NCBI GenBank assembly: GCA_964642165.1 | Contig: CAZXOC010000056.1 | Coordinates: forward strand, 1-30,933 | Source of the DNA: CAYRVX01 sp964642165 | Lineage (GTDB): Bacteria > Planctomycetota > Phycisphaerae > SM23-33 | Direction of reading: 5' to 3' | DNA length: 30,933 nucleotides | Part shown: piece by piece, positions 1-7,904 of the stretch | Position numbering within the stretch: the first letter of the stretch is position 1 | Layout: each line of letters begins with the position of its first letter | Program-made: the position numbers and the translations under genes | The notes under the pieces: model-generated | Database searches by the model: none | What the model saw: the letters and a program-made list of their open reading frames with translations, nothing else | What the model was told of the DNA's origin: nothing

Positions 1-180
1 TGTTTTCGCGGTGCCATGGTGGTATTACATGTATCAGCCGCGCGCCTGGGCAGGCTGGAGCCAATGCAGTTCAGGGCTGTGATATAGGTCTCCCGGAGCA
101 TTCAGGGCACGCTCCCTGAGTCTTGCCATCGCAGTTCCTGGCCGGCCCTCCCCACGGCGAAGCTGTGGTCCAACCTGCTT
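1..180. other. Left edge, no gene supported
   Basis: Between the window edge and the stop codon of the URO-D-like gene I see no coding frame with a ribosome binding site, no tRNA and no clear terminator. Confidence 0.5.
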
Positions 181-1476
181 CTACGCTTCCTTCCGTCCCT
201 CGGCATGACCGGTGACATCCCGGACGATGTCGCAGGCGGTTTGGACCCGCTCTCGCATGGCGCCGGTCAGGCAATTGGTGTCGCGGAAGACGAACTCAAT
301 GAAGTGCGCGGCACCGATGTCGAGCGTTTCCTGGAGGTGCGATCGGAGGTCAGCCGGGTCGAACTTGTCGCCGCAGAGTTTCAGGGGCACGGGCTTCCTG
401 CACCAGATGACGTCTTCGTTGCAGTCGGTGGCGAGCTTCTCCTGATCGCACCACGGCGTGACGCTCACCTTGCGTAGGCCCGGCAGTTGCTGGAGATGGC
501 CGATGAACCCGTGGACCGGCTCGCAGCATCCGAACTTCAGCAGTTTGAATCGGCCGGCGAGTTTTCGGAAGTGGGGCATGAGGAACTTGCCGAACATCTC
601 CGGCGACAGACCAGCGGCCTCCTGCGCTTCCAGGTATCCGTACCTGTCGGTCGAAGCGACGGGCTGGCCTTGGGGGATCTCTCGGCCGGGAATCTCATCG
701 CAAAAGCACGAACTGCCGGAGCAGTATCCCTGGTTGCCGTCGTGATTGAGCGTCAGGAGGCCTTGCTGCTCCTCCCACTGGCCCAGGGCGAAGTTGTCGT
801 CGGTGAGGAACGTAAACAGCCGATGCACCGCGCCGGGATTCATCGCCATCTGGAGGTAGAGGTCCTGCATGCCCATCAGGTGGACGGCCTTGTTGGTGAT
901 GCCGTCGGAGTAGTAGGAGCTCACGCGGCCTAGTTCGACCGGAAGCAGTCCTTCGAACATCTCGCGAGCGACGGCCAGCCGTTGCTCGGTCTTGTCCCGA
1001 TCCAGTGTGATCGTACGCTTCGAGAGCTTGTGGAAATCGGCGTCAATGTCCTGGATCGGCTTATTCGTCTTGTAGCCGAACCCACCGCTCTCCGCCCGGA
1101 TGAACCGGAGTTCCTCGCAGTAGCTGCTGACGTTGGTGACGTGGTTGACGACGAACCGATCGGGGATGATCCTGTCGTCGTCGATGGTCTCATACGACAC
1201 CAGGGCTAGAACAAGTTGGGCCTCCCAGTTGCGGCAGACAGGATCTTCGCAGGTCAACGGCGGGCACAGGTCGCGAAGATACCTGCCGTTGTCTTCGATG
1301 TGGAAAGGGAAGGTCTTGGCTCGCAGGCCGTTGTGCAGTCGCCACTTGTCTCTGCGATGGGTCATGACATCGCCGAGGGCGATTTCTGCGTATCTGCCGG
1401 CGAGGTCTCTCAGGTGGGATCGACATGCTTGAGTCACGGTGCGTTTCCTCGGAGTCCTGAGCATATTACCCGACAT
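181..1476 (-). CDS. Uroporphyrinogen decarboxylase-like protein (URO-D superfamily)
   Basis: The 431-residue product looks like a distant member of the URO-D/corrinoid-methyltransferase superfamily, a group common in planctomycetes and their relatives and often encoded beside catabolic genes. It is not a heme-pathway HemE: the HemE N-terminal signature is missing. Visible landmarks are a Cys-rich stretch GYCSGSSCFCDE (about 250-261), the FGCCEPVH segment (about 315-322) that is typical of this group and could hold a metal or substrate, and a later DVIWCRKP (about 355-362). The start is well supported: AGGAG lies 8 bases upstream of the ATG. It is the last of three same-strand genes after a sulfatase and a phosphatase, about 108 bases beyond the phosphatase stop. 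That context suggests demethylation or small-molecule catabolism, but the substrate is unknown. The family call is fairly safe; the reaction is inference. Confidence 0.8.
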   Translation of the reverse strand: MSGNMLRTPRKRTVTQACRSHLRDLAGRYAEIALGDVMTHRRDKWRLHNGLRAKTFPFHIEDNGRYLRDLCPPLTCEDPVCRNWEAQLVLALVSYETIDDDRIIPDRFVVNHVTNVSSYCEELRFIRAESGGFGYKTNKPIQDIDADFHKLSKRTITLDRDKTEQRLAVAREMFEGLLPVELGRVSSYYSDGITNKAVHLMGMQDLYLQMAMNPGAVHRLFTFLTDDNFALGQWEEQQGLLTLNHDGNQGYCSGSSCFCDEIPGREIPQGQPVASTDRYGYLEAQEAAGLSPEMFGKFLMPHFRKLAGRFKLLKFGCCEPVHGFIGHLQQLPGLRKVSVTPWCDQEKLATDCNEDVIWCRKPVPLKLCGDKFDPADLRSHLQETLDIGAAHFIEFVFRDTNCLTGAMRERVQTACDIVRDVTGHAEGRKEA

Positions 1477-1493
1477 TTCCTATTCTCCTGTCT

Positions 1494-1512
1494 GCTGACG
1501 ACCGTCGTCAGC
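1494..1512 (-). promoter_or_regulatory. Hairpin just upstream of the URO-D-like gene
   Basis: GCTGACGA and TCGTCAGC form a perfect 8-bp stem with a 3-base loop. It lies between the phosphatase stop and the ribosome binding site of the URO-D-like gene. There is no T-tract, so it is not a classical terminator. It could separate expression of the two genes or protect a processed mRNA end. Confidence 0.4.
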
Positions 1513-1583
1513 TGTTCCCATCATCGTATCTGGCCTTCGCGTTTCGGCAAACGAATCCCGGCGTCCCGAAGGCGGGAGCGGTT

Positions 1584-2747
1584 TCACGGCGTTAGGCGGA
1601 ATTGCTTGTTTAGTTTGAGCGTTCGTTCGAACCTGTCGCAGAACCCCCTCGCCGCGAACTGGCCGGCGTGCAGATAGAGCTGCACGCGAACCATGTCGCT
1701 GCCATCGGTGAACGTCAGCAGGCGACTCATCGGGGACCTGCCCCCGTGGTACTGGGTCAGGGCGCAGCAGTTGATGAAGTTCACGTCCCACTTCCGCTCA
1801 ATGTGCGTGCGACCGTTCAGGCTATCGTCGGGGTAGGTGTGCGTATGGCCCCCGATCCAGAGGTCGATGGCGTTGGGGTGCTGGACAAGGTAGCCCTCGA
1901 AGGCTTGAGCGTCCAGCTTGCCATCGACGAAGTACAGGTACGACGCCCCCTCCGGTGCGCCCCTGGGGAAGTATCCGTGATAGCGGAAGTTGTACTTCTC
2001 ACGCCTCACGCCCGTCGGCGCCCGTCCCTTGCCAGAGGGCTTGCCCGTCCCCTCCCACAGGCCCGAGCCGACCGTCGTGTTCTTCAGCATGTGATGGTGG
2101 GCGGACACGATGATCGAGTCCTTGTTGGCTTCGACCATCTTCCTCCACCAGGCGAACGTCTCGCCGGTGACCGCGCCCGCAGGATACCCGCCACGAGCGC
2201 CCAACCGACCACGGCCGACGGGAAGTTCCAGGTCGTTCCGGTCGCTCATCATCAGGAACAGCAGGTTGCCGACGCGGAAAGAGTATCGCTCCCACGTCCC
2301 CTCGACCGGGTAGGGCCGTCGGGCAGCGCTCGCCCCCGAGTGTCTCGTGTTCTCGCCCGTCGGATCGATCCACTTGCGGAACCAGCGGTACCGGGCATCG
2401 GCGTCATGGTTGCCCCCCAGGCAGTAGAACTGCTCGCGGCGGTGCTTGCTGAGCGCACTGAACTGCCGGACGACCTCCCGTCCTTCACGGTCATCCGGGA
2501 AGCCCTGGTTCCCCGAAATGTCGCCGACATGCAACGCAGCGTCCCACTCGAATCCGGCGTGGGCATCCTCGGATTGGCGAATGGCGTCGGCCAGGCTCTC
2601 CCGCTGGCGGCGCTTGTCCGTGCCTACGTGAGCGCAGCCCGTTGCCCATAGCCGGAACTTCTTTGCCTCTGCGGCCGGTGTCGCCTTGGGAGTGACTGTC
2701 GCAACCGCTGCCGCCCCCGCCGCAACCAGGAACTCTCGTCGATTCAC
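1584..2747 (-). CDS. Tat-exported calcineurin-like metallophosphoesterase
   Basis: The product (about 387 residues) begins with a twin-arginine signal (NRREFLVAAGAAAVATV), so it is probably exported folded. Four of the five metallophosphoesterase blocks are clear: VGDISGN, GGNHDAD, SAHHH and GGHTHTY. The first block normally reads DxH but here is GCAHVG, so the usual Asp metal ligand is replaced by Cys. A GTG at 2747 is preferred over the upstream in-frame codons because GGGAG precedes it by about 10 bases and the Tat motif then starts at residue 2. It follows the sulfatase gene by about 150 bases on the same strand and may work with it on phosphorylated or sulfated substrates outside the cytoplasm. 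The substrate cannot be read from the sequence. Confidence 0.85.
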   Translation of the reverse strand: MNRREFLVAAGAAAVATVTPKATPAAEAKKFRLWATGCAHVGTDKRRQRESLADAIRQSEDAHAGFEWDAALHVGDISGNQGFPDDREGREVVRQFSALSKHRREQFYCLGGNHDADARYRWFRKWIDPTGENTRHSGASAARRPYPVEGTWERYSFRVGNLLFLMMSDRNDLELPVGRGRLGARGGYPAGAVTGETFAWWRKMVEANKDSIIVSAHHHMLKNTTVGSGLWEGTGKPSGKGRAPTGVRREKYNFRYHGYFPRGAPEGASYLYFVDGKLDAQAFEGYLVQHPNAIDLWIGGHTHTYPDDSLNGRTHIERKWDVNFINCCALTQYHGGRSPMSRLLTFTDGSDMVRVQLYLHAGQFAARGFCDRFERTLKLNKQFRLTP

Positions 2748-2899
2748 CGTCGGGCATCTCCCTGCCACCGTGATTCGCATGACCAATCGTCAAGGATCTG
2801 CGAGATTTCCTAGAGCGTTTGTGCCGGTCTCCGGGTCGCCTGTCGGCGTCAGCCTGCATCGACAATGCTCCGGCTCGCCACATACTTACGTAAGACCGC

Positions 2900-4438
2900 T
2901 TAGCATCCTATCCATCTGGGCAAGCGGCTCTCGGTGCGTGATATTTCGCAGACAAGCTGTTTGAACAGGTCCAGGACAGTCCCTTGATACTCGGGGTCAT
3001 TTGCGAGATTGGTGGTCTCGTCGGGATCCGCCTTACGGTCAAAGAGCATGGTTTCGTTGCTGGGTGCGTAGAAAACCAGCTTGTAGTCGTTGGTGACCAG
3101 ACTGCGATACTGCAGCTCTTCAAAGGCGTCGTACCCTTCGTGGTCATACTCGATCAGGGCGTTCCTGCGCACGGGGCGGGCGTCGCCGGTGATCACGGGG
3201 GTGAGGATTTCGCCCGGCAGGGCCGGCTGAATGGGGGCGGCCATCCGGCGCCACCTCTCTTCGTGCTTGTCGGCGGGCTGGCTGACGTCGGCGAGATCGA
3301 GCACGGTCGGCACCAGGTCCAGCATGCTGACCACATCTTCGACGACCTTGCCCTTCTGCCGGGCCCAGGGCACCTTGGCCAGGAACGGGATGTGCGCATG
3401 GCCGTCGTAGGGGTACACCCCCTTGTAGAACAGGCCGTGCTCGCCGAGCTGGTCGCCGTGATCCGAGATGTACATCACGATCGTGGTGTCGGCAATGCCT
3501 TGCTCGTCCAGGGCGTCGAGGATTCTGCCCACCTGCTCGTCGACATGGGACATCATGGCGTAGGTCTGCCGAATGCAGGCCTTTGTCCATTCGGGGTCAT
3601 GGGCCTCGGTCCCGACGCCGATGGCCTTCATGGTCTCCGAGCGACCGTTCGGGCTCAGGGCTATGGTGATCCCGGGCAGTTCAATCTCGCCATCTTCGTA
3701 GGAATCGCTCCATTTCTTGACCGCCGCGAAGGGCTCGTGGGGGTCGGGGAAGGAGCACCAGAGGTAGAAGGGCTTGTCGTCCTTATTCGCGTCGGAGATA
3801 AAATCGATGGTGCGATCGGCAATCCACTTGTTGTAATGCAGTTCGGGGTCGATGGTCAGGGGCTTGGGGTCCGAGTGACTGTAGGCATAGCCGGCGTAGG
3901 CCCCAGGATGGTTCTCTTCGAGCCAGGTGACATAGTCGCCATACACGTAGTTCACGTGGCCGTTGACAACATCCAGGGTCTGGAACCCATAGTAGTTGTC
4001 GGGGAATTCTGTGTAGTGCCCCCCTTCCCAACGGCCAGGCCATTTCCAGTAAATGCGGCGTTCGGGATTGGCCGTAATGTCTTCATCCTCGGCGATGTCG
4101 CGCCCGCCCCATGGCTTGAGATGGAGTTTGCCCACGGAGTGCGTGCGATAGCCGGCATCGGCCAGCATCCCCGGCAGTGTGGGGACATCCTCGGGCAGCG
4201 ACACGCCCTGGGTGCGCACCCCGGAGGCTCGGTTGGTCAGCCCCGTCATCATCGTGGCCCGCGCCGGCATGCAGGCCGGGCTCGAAGAGTAGCAGTTGCG
4301 AAACAGCGTCCCCTCCGCGGCGATGCGGTCGATGTTGGGGGTCTTCAGCACGGGGTGACCCATGCAGCTCAAATGGTCAGCGCGTTGCTCGTCGGTGCAG
4401 AAGACGAGTATGTTAGGGCGCTCTTGGTTGATAGGCAT
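2900..4438 (-). CDS. Type I sulfatase (formylglycine-dependent)
   Basis: A 512-residue member of the alkaline-phosphatase-like arylsulfatase family that hydrolyses sulfate esters. The N-terminal strand PNILVFCTDEQRADHL carries the first metal-binding Asp. The sulfatase signature CMPAR (Cys56) fits C-x-P-x-R, the site where formylglycine-generating enzyme oxidises Cys. A second metal block, YISDHGDQLGEHG, follows in the middle. The C-terminal part with YDHEGYDAFEELQYRSLVTNDYKLV and DRKADPDETTNLANDPEY is typical of the family. An ATG at 4438 is chosen because AGGA lies 9 bases upstream; the in-frame GTG at 4444 is only 3 bases from it. No signal peptide is seen, which is unusual for planctomycete sulfatases and suggests cytoplasmic action or non-classical export. 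It is the first gene of the minus-strand trio with the phosphoesterase and the URO-D-like protein. No maturase gene is in the window. Confidence 0.93.
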   Translation of the reverse strand: MPINQERPNILVFCTDEQRADHLSCMGHPVLKTPNIDRIAAEGTLFRNCYSSSPACMPARATMMTGLTNRASGVRTQGVSLPEDVPTLPGMLADAGYRTHSVGKLHLKPWGGRDIAEDEDITANPERRIYWKWPGRWEGGHYTEFPDNYYGFQTLDVVNGHVNYVYGDYVTWLEENHPGAYAGYAYSHSDPKPLTIDPELHYNKWIADRTIDFISDANKDDKPFYLWCSFPDPHEPFAAVKKWSDSYEDGEIELPGITIALSPNGRSETMKAIGVGTEAHDPEWTKACIRQTYAMMSHVDEQVGRILDALDEQGIADTTIVMYISDHGDQLGEHGLFYKGVYPYDGHAHIPFLAKVPWARQKGKVVEDVVSMLDLVPTVLDLADVSQPADKHEERWRRMAAPIQPALPGEILTPVITGDARPVRRNALIEYDHEGYDAFEELQYRSLVTNDYKLVFYAPSNETMLFDRKADPDETTNLANDPEYQGTVLDLFKQLVCEISRTESRLPRWIGC

Positions 4439-4696
4439 TGGCACAAATCCTAAGCCGAGATTTCCTGGATAGCCTACAACGGACGACCATCGGCCTTCCT
4501 GACGATGCTACCGCCGATCGCGAGGTCAGCAAGCACCTTTTCTGCTCCACAGCGAGGTAATCACGGCGTTTCCGGGGCATGTTGTCGCCCCAAACGGCTT
4601 GCGTAGAGGCGTCCGTTGCCGATCCGAGGTGCGCGTGCGCAGGGTAGAATGGCCGGGCTATGGCCGGTGGGCGGGACGGGAAGAACTGGGGGGGGC

Positions 4697-5031
4697 TGTC
4701 CGCCCGAATAGTCCGGTCACGGCGGTGCCATAAAGACTTACGGCAGGTTGCCCTTGGAGGTTTCGTCTGCTATCAGAGGCGCATGAGTACCGTCATCGAC
4801 CTCTTCGAGAGCCTCTGGGACGCCCTGGGATGCGTCGGCGAACTGCTTGGTTACTTGCTGCGTTTCGTCAGCGTTTTCTTTCGCACCCGCGCATCGCTGG
4901 CTGCTCGCCTGCTGGCCGCCACGAACGGTCGGGTGCCGGCCTGGAACAGGCGGCGATGCTGCGCGTCCATGCCGGCCCCCGACGTGCCGCCATCTGCGCG
5001 GGGACCGCGGATGGGATTTCTCGGGGGGACA
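4697..5031 (+). repeat. MITE-like element, copy 1 (truncated integrase derivative)
   Basis: About 335 bp that recur at 17785-18120 in the same orientation with four substitutions and one extra G. The ends form an imperfect inverted repeat: the left end reads TGTCCGCCCGAATAGTC and the right end, reverse-complemented, TGTCCCCCCGAGAAATC (13 of 17 match). The interior holds GGAGG and GAGG motifs, then an ATG (4783) opening an ORF that starts MSTVIDLFESLWDALG and continues ...FFRTRASLAARLLAA. This resembles the start of a planctomycete integrase-type transposase before it turns into unrelated residues, so the copy looks internally deleted and cannot move by itself. No convincing target duplication is visible beyond a possible GC dinucleotide. 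The right end lies 1 bp from the stop codon of the LolD-type gene. Confidence 0.75.
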
Positions 5032-5055
5032 GCTATTCCTCGCGGCCGCCTTTGA
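4783..5055 (+). pseudogene. Integrase N-terminal fragment inside MITE copy 1
   Basis: The ORF starts at the ATG of the repeat. Its first 45 or so residues (DLFESLWDALG, FVSVFFRTRASLAARLLAA) look like the hydrophobic N-terminus of planctomycete integrase-core transposases. The rest is rich in R, P and A and matches nothing I know; it runs past the element end into flanking DNA. There is no catalytic DDE domain. It is unlikely to be functional unless the short hydrophobic peptide itself is made. Confidence 0.55.
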
Positions 5056-5848
5056 TCGTGCCGGCAGTTATCTCCAACTCGTCGCGGTGCTTGATGTCGA
5101 CGATCTTGCCGTCGGTGAGGTAGACGACGCGATCGGACGCGGCGAGCATCTTGTGGTCGTGTGTGGCGCTGATAACAGTGACGTTGAAATCGCGCACGAG
5201 CGACTCGAGGATTTGGATGATCTCCTCGCCGGTCTTCAGGTCGAGGTTGCCGGTCGGTTCGTCGGCCAGCACGATCGCCGGATCGTTGGCCAGGGCCCGC
5301 GCGACGGCGACGCGCTGTTGCTGCCCGCCGGAAAGCTGTGTGGGCTTGTTCAGCAGACGATCGCCGAGGCCTACGCGGGTGAGCAGTCCGACGGCCTTGT
5401 CGCGGGCCTCCATCTCGGGCATGCCGCCGAAGAGCATCGGGAGCATGACGTTCTCCAGCGCGCTCTGAACGGGGATGAGGTTGAACGTCTGGAAGATGTA
5501 GCCGATCTTGTGGCAGCGCAGCCAGGCCAGCTCGAAGGTATCCAGCGCGGCGATGTCAACTTCGTCGATGAACACCTGCCCGGCATTCGGTTTGTCCAGC
5601 CCGCCGATCATGTTGAACAGCGTACTTTTGCCCGAGCCGGACGGGCCCATGATCGAGACGTATTCGCCGCGGCGGACGGAAAGGTCGACGCCGCCGAGAG
5701 CGTGGACGGGCTGGCCGCCGAGGTGGTAGGTGCGCGTTACGCCGACGGCGCGGACGACCTCGGTGGACTGCAGGGCCTCGTCGAGTTCGGCGCTGTTGGT
5801 TTCGGGCTCGGCGTCTTGCGCTTGGGGTTTGGCTTCAGGTTCGCTCAT
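5033..5848 (-). CDS. ABC transporter ATP-binding protein, LolD/MacB type
   Basis: A 271-residue ATPase of the lipoprotein-release/MacB family that powers FtsX-type permeases at the inner membrane. Visible motifs are Walker A GPSGSGKS (68-75), Q-loop Gln120 in YIFQTFNL, signature LSGGQQQR (172-179), Walker B IVLADEP (192-198) and the switch His230 in SATHDHK. The first 30 or so residues form an acidic, Ala/Glu-rich extension not found in ordinary LolD. It is the last gene of the seven-gene operon. Its ATG lies 4 bases after the permease stop with GGAG upstream, so the two are co-translated. The stop codon is 1 bp outside MITE copy 1, so any native terminator is gone or lies beyond the element. 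Its likely partners are the small permease and the giant FtsX protein upstream. Confidence 0.92.
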   Translation of the reverse strand: MSEPEAKPQAQDAEPETNSAELDEALQSTEVVRAVGVTRTYHLGGQPVHALGGVDLSVRRGEYVSIMGPSGSGKSTLFNMIGGLDKPNAGQVFIDEVDIAALDTFELAWLRCHKIGYIFQTFNLIPVQSALENVMLPMLFGGMPEMEARDKAVGLLTRVGLGDRLLNKPTQLSGGQQQRVAVARALANDPAIVLADEPTGNLDLKTGEEIIQILESLVRDFNVTVISATHDHKMLAASDRVVYLTDGKIVDIKHRDELEITAGTIKGGREE

Positions 5849-5852
5849 GGGA

Positions 5853-6518
5853 TCATATCTCCGAACGCAGGGCGACGACCGGCTGCATCCGCGCGGCCCG
5901 CCATGCGGGGTACAACGCGCCGCCTACGGTCAGGACAACGCCGATCAGGTAACACAAACCGACAATCTGCAGCATCTTCAGGACGGGCATCGTCGACCAG
6001 ATCGCGCCGCCGTAGGCCGCCCAGGCTTCGATGGCCGCCAGGATCAGGCCGATCAGAATACCGGCGGTGGTGCCCACCAAGCCGATGAAGACGCTCTCCA
6101 GCAGGAACAGCCGGACAATTAACGAGTCCAATGCGCCGAGGCACTTCATGGTGCCGATCTCGTGGAAACGCTCGGTCACGCTCAGCAGCATCGCGTTGAG
6201 GACGCCGACGAAGGAGATCATCAGCGCCAGGGCGGCCATCCAGCGGGTCTGGATGACGGCGTCGTCGTCGGCGAGGTTGGCCAGCACGCCTCGGCGTTCC
6301 AGTTCGGCCTTCAGCTCCGGCGGCCCGTCGAAGGCGACGGCGCGGAGCAAGGCGTCGGCCGAGAGGATGTAGGTCAGGAATGCCAGGGCCAGCACGATGC
6401 CGCTGACGACCAGAATCGACCGGAACAGCCTGACGCGGATGGACTGCCAGGCCATGCGGACGGACTTCCAGAACGTCAGTTGGATCTGTCGGCGTATGGT
6501 TTTCTTGTCGTGTGCCAT
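5853..6518 (-). CDS. Minimal FtsX-family ABC permease
   Basis: At 221 residues this is about half the usual size of LolC/E or MacB permeases. A basic N-terminus precedes the first membrane segment (about 33-52). Only about 40 residues lie outside the membrane, and the large periplasmic domain of MacB or LolC is absent. Membrane segments follow at about 93-113, 136-163 and 183-203. The coupling helix TERFHEIGTMKCLGA (115-129) contacts the ATPase in this family, and the C-terminus PAWRAARMQPVVALR is characteristic. It ends 4 bases before the LolD-type gene and starts 33 bases after the PqqD-like gene. It probably forms the second half of a heterodimeric permease with the giant FtsX protein, which supplies the extracytoplasmic domain. 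No clear ribosome binding site is seen, so translation may be coupled. Confidence 0.85.
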   Translation of the reverse strand: MAHDKKTIRRQIQLTFWKSVRMAWQSIRVRLFRSILVVSGIVLALAFLTYILSADALLRAVAFDGPPELKAELERRGVLANLADDDAVIQTRWMAALALMISFVGVLNAMLLSVTERFHEIGTMKCLGALDSLIVRLFLLESVFIGLVGTTAGILIGLILAAIEAWAAYGGAIWSTMPVLKMLQIVGLCYLIGVVLTVGGALYPAWRAARMQPVVALRSEI

Positions 6519-6551
6519 AATGGTTGTCTGTGCCGGTTGGGCTGGCGGTGG

Positions 6552-6935
6552 CTAATTCCGGCCCTTTCCGACGCTGTCTTTGGAGACTTCCATGACGATC
6601 AGGCCTTTGGCCATGAGGGTCTTGAGGAACCTGCTGACCGCCAGTTCCGCCTCGGCCGACCCGAGCCCGTTGTCCGCGGCGAAGCGTTTGACGATGCGGC
6701 GGACGCTGGTCTTGCCGTCGCAGGCTTCGTAGACCTGCATGCCGAAGCGGTCCAGGCCGTACGACCGCTGCACCTTGGACTTGCCGCCGATGAACCGGAC
6801 CCACCGCGGGCTGTCGAGCATCACGGTGATCAACGCGCCGCCATTGTCGCGCGTCTCGGTCTTGACCGGCGGGATCTGCATCGGCCGACCTTGCATCGCC
6901 GCCTTGCGCGAGAATTTCGTGCTGGACCGAGCCAT
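6552..6935 (-). CDS. PqqD-like peptide-binding domain protein
   Basis: A 127-residue protein with a basic, probably flexible N-terminus followed by the PqqD fold. The stretch YGLDRFGMQVYEACDG (59-74), then SVRRIVKRFAADNG (77-90) and ELAVSRFLKTLMAKGLIVM (97-115), matches the helix pattern of PqqD and of RiPP recognition elements. In known systems this fold binds a precursor peptide or other substrate and hands it to a modifying enzyme. No radical-SAM enzyme, no HprK-related kinase and no obvious precursor peptide is encoded nearby. Its start lies 2 bases after the stop of the unrecognised upstream gene, so the two are surely co-translated. Here it may recognise a substrate of the ABC permease or regulate it, which is inference. 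Confidence 0.75.
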   Translation of the reverse strand: MARSSTKFSRKAAMQGRPMQIPPVKTETRDNGGALITVMLDSPRWVRFIGGKSKVQRSYGLDRFGMQVYEACDGKTSVRRIVKRFAADNGLGSAEAELAVSRFLKTLMAKGLIVMEVSKDSVGKGRN

Positions 6936-6937
6936 GG

Positions 6938-7810
6938 CTACGCGACCTCCTCGAGCTGGTTCATCGCCAGGATCATCCGGCGGAGGAGTGAGTCGTCGTG
7001 CGGCCGGGAGCTGTCGTGTTCAGCCACCAGCAGTCGCCCGGCTTCGGTATCGTGGACCGCGGCGCCGATGCTGCAGCGGGGCCGCACCACGCCCAGCGGG
7101 AATGGGTAGCTTTTCACGCCCGTGCGGTGCAGGCCTTCCAGCCGCCTGCCATGGTGCTCGATGGCCCAGTTCTGTTCGGTTCCGCCGCGGAAGTGTCGCC
7201 GCGTACGGAAGCGCGAGAACTCCAGCCAGTCGGCCATTTCTCTGCGTCCCAACGCCAGGTCGGCGGGGTAGATCTGCCGGAGCATCAGCGTCTGTCTGTC
7301 CGGCCCGGCAAACTGCAGCGACAGGTCGCCCAGGAGCAACTCGTGCTGGTCGACGACGAAACCGGCGGGCACGTGGAACAGGCTGTCGAACACGGCCCAG
7401 GTGGTCGGTGCGCCCATTTCGGCGGCGCGGAGCGATTGCAGGGCGCGCCACGGGGCGCCGCGCCCGCCGGAATCCTGCGGGCCGACGACGGCCTCGATCT
7501 GCACGCCAGCGTCCGGGGCCCAGCCGTACCACAGGGCGCACGGGGCGCCCTTGCTGCGCTTGCCGCCGCGGCTTATCGCCCGCGTGACCGGTTCAAATCC
7601 GTCTGGCGACGGGCAGGCAGCCTCGTCGTCAATCCTGGCTTTCAGCGACCTGAGCCGACGGCGCAGCCAGCGCCCGGGCCGGAAGCGCTTACGCTTCGGC
7701 CGCCACCACTTCAACTGCATCACCACGTCGGCGCCGCGGCCGAGGATCATGGTCCCGCCGGAGAACTCGCCCCCGATCTTCAGCGGCCGCCACCGTGCCG
7801 GCACGTCCAT
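6938..7810 (-). CDS. Unrecognised 290-residue protein paired with the PqqD-like protein
   Basis: I do not recognise the family. There is no signal peptide and no membrane segment, so it is probably cytoplasmic. The N-terminal third is very basic (PKRKRFRPGRWLRRRLRSLKARI at about 38-60). The middle has several apparent beta strands (CALWYGWAP, VQIEAVVGP, GFVVDQHELLLGDLSLQFAG). A cluster near the end includes FRTRRHFRGG and RPRCSIGAAVHD. No Walker motif, HxH pair or Cys cluster is visible, so a kinase, protease or radical-SAM role has no support. The ATG at 7810 is the first available start, with only a weak GGGTGG upstream. It overlaps nothing and ends 2 bases before the PqqD-like gene, the tightest pairing in the operon. 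The two products may act together. Confidence 0.7.
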   Translation of the reverse strand: MDVPARWRPLKIGGEFSGGTMILGRGADVVMQLKWWRPKRKRFRPGRWLRRRLRSLKARIDDEAACPSPDGFEPVTRAISRGGKRSKGAPCALWYGWAPDAGVQIEAVVGPQDSGGRGAPWRALQSLRAAEMGAPTTWAVFDSLFHVPAGFVVDQHELLLGDLSLQFAGPDRQTLMLRQIYPADLALGRREMADWLEFSRFRTRRHFRGGTEQNWAIEHHGRRLEGLHRTGVKSYPFPLGVVRPRCSIGAAVHDTEAGRLLVAEHDSSRPHDDSLLRRMILAMNQLEEVA

Positions 7811-7826
7811 GCGCCACCCGGCCCAG

Positions 7827-7846
7827 GCCAGGCAGCTTGGCCTGGC
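7827..7846 (-). promoter_or_regulatory. Intercistronic hairpin in the seven-gene operon
   Basis: GCCAGGC and GCCTGGC form a perfect 7-bp stem with a 6-base loop. It sits in the 94-base gap between the OPT-like gene and the 290-residue gene, the largest gap in the operon. No T-tract follows, so it more likely attenuates or stabilises mRNA than terminates it. It may set different expression levels for the large membrane proteins and the downstream ABC/PqqD part. Confidence 0.4.
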
Positions 7847-7904
7847 AGGGCGTTTCGAGGCGGCGGCAGGTTGTCGCTTGGTGGCCGACAGGGCGGTTGC
7901 CTTT

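Noticed and set aside
2984..4453. 489-codon plus-strand frame opposite the sulfatase gene
   Set aside because: Antisense shadow of a gene with intact catalytic motifs; its G/V/H-rich product shows no known pattern.
4847..6088. 413-codon plus-strand frame through MITE copy 1 and the LolD-type gene
   Set aside because: It runs antisense to a clear ABC ATPase and starts inside the repeat in a different frame from the integrase-like ORF.
6938..7810. HprK-related kinase partner for the PqqD-like protein
   Set aside because: Such kinases pair with PqqD-like proteins in other bacteria, but no Walker A or kinase motif is present in the 290-residue protein.
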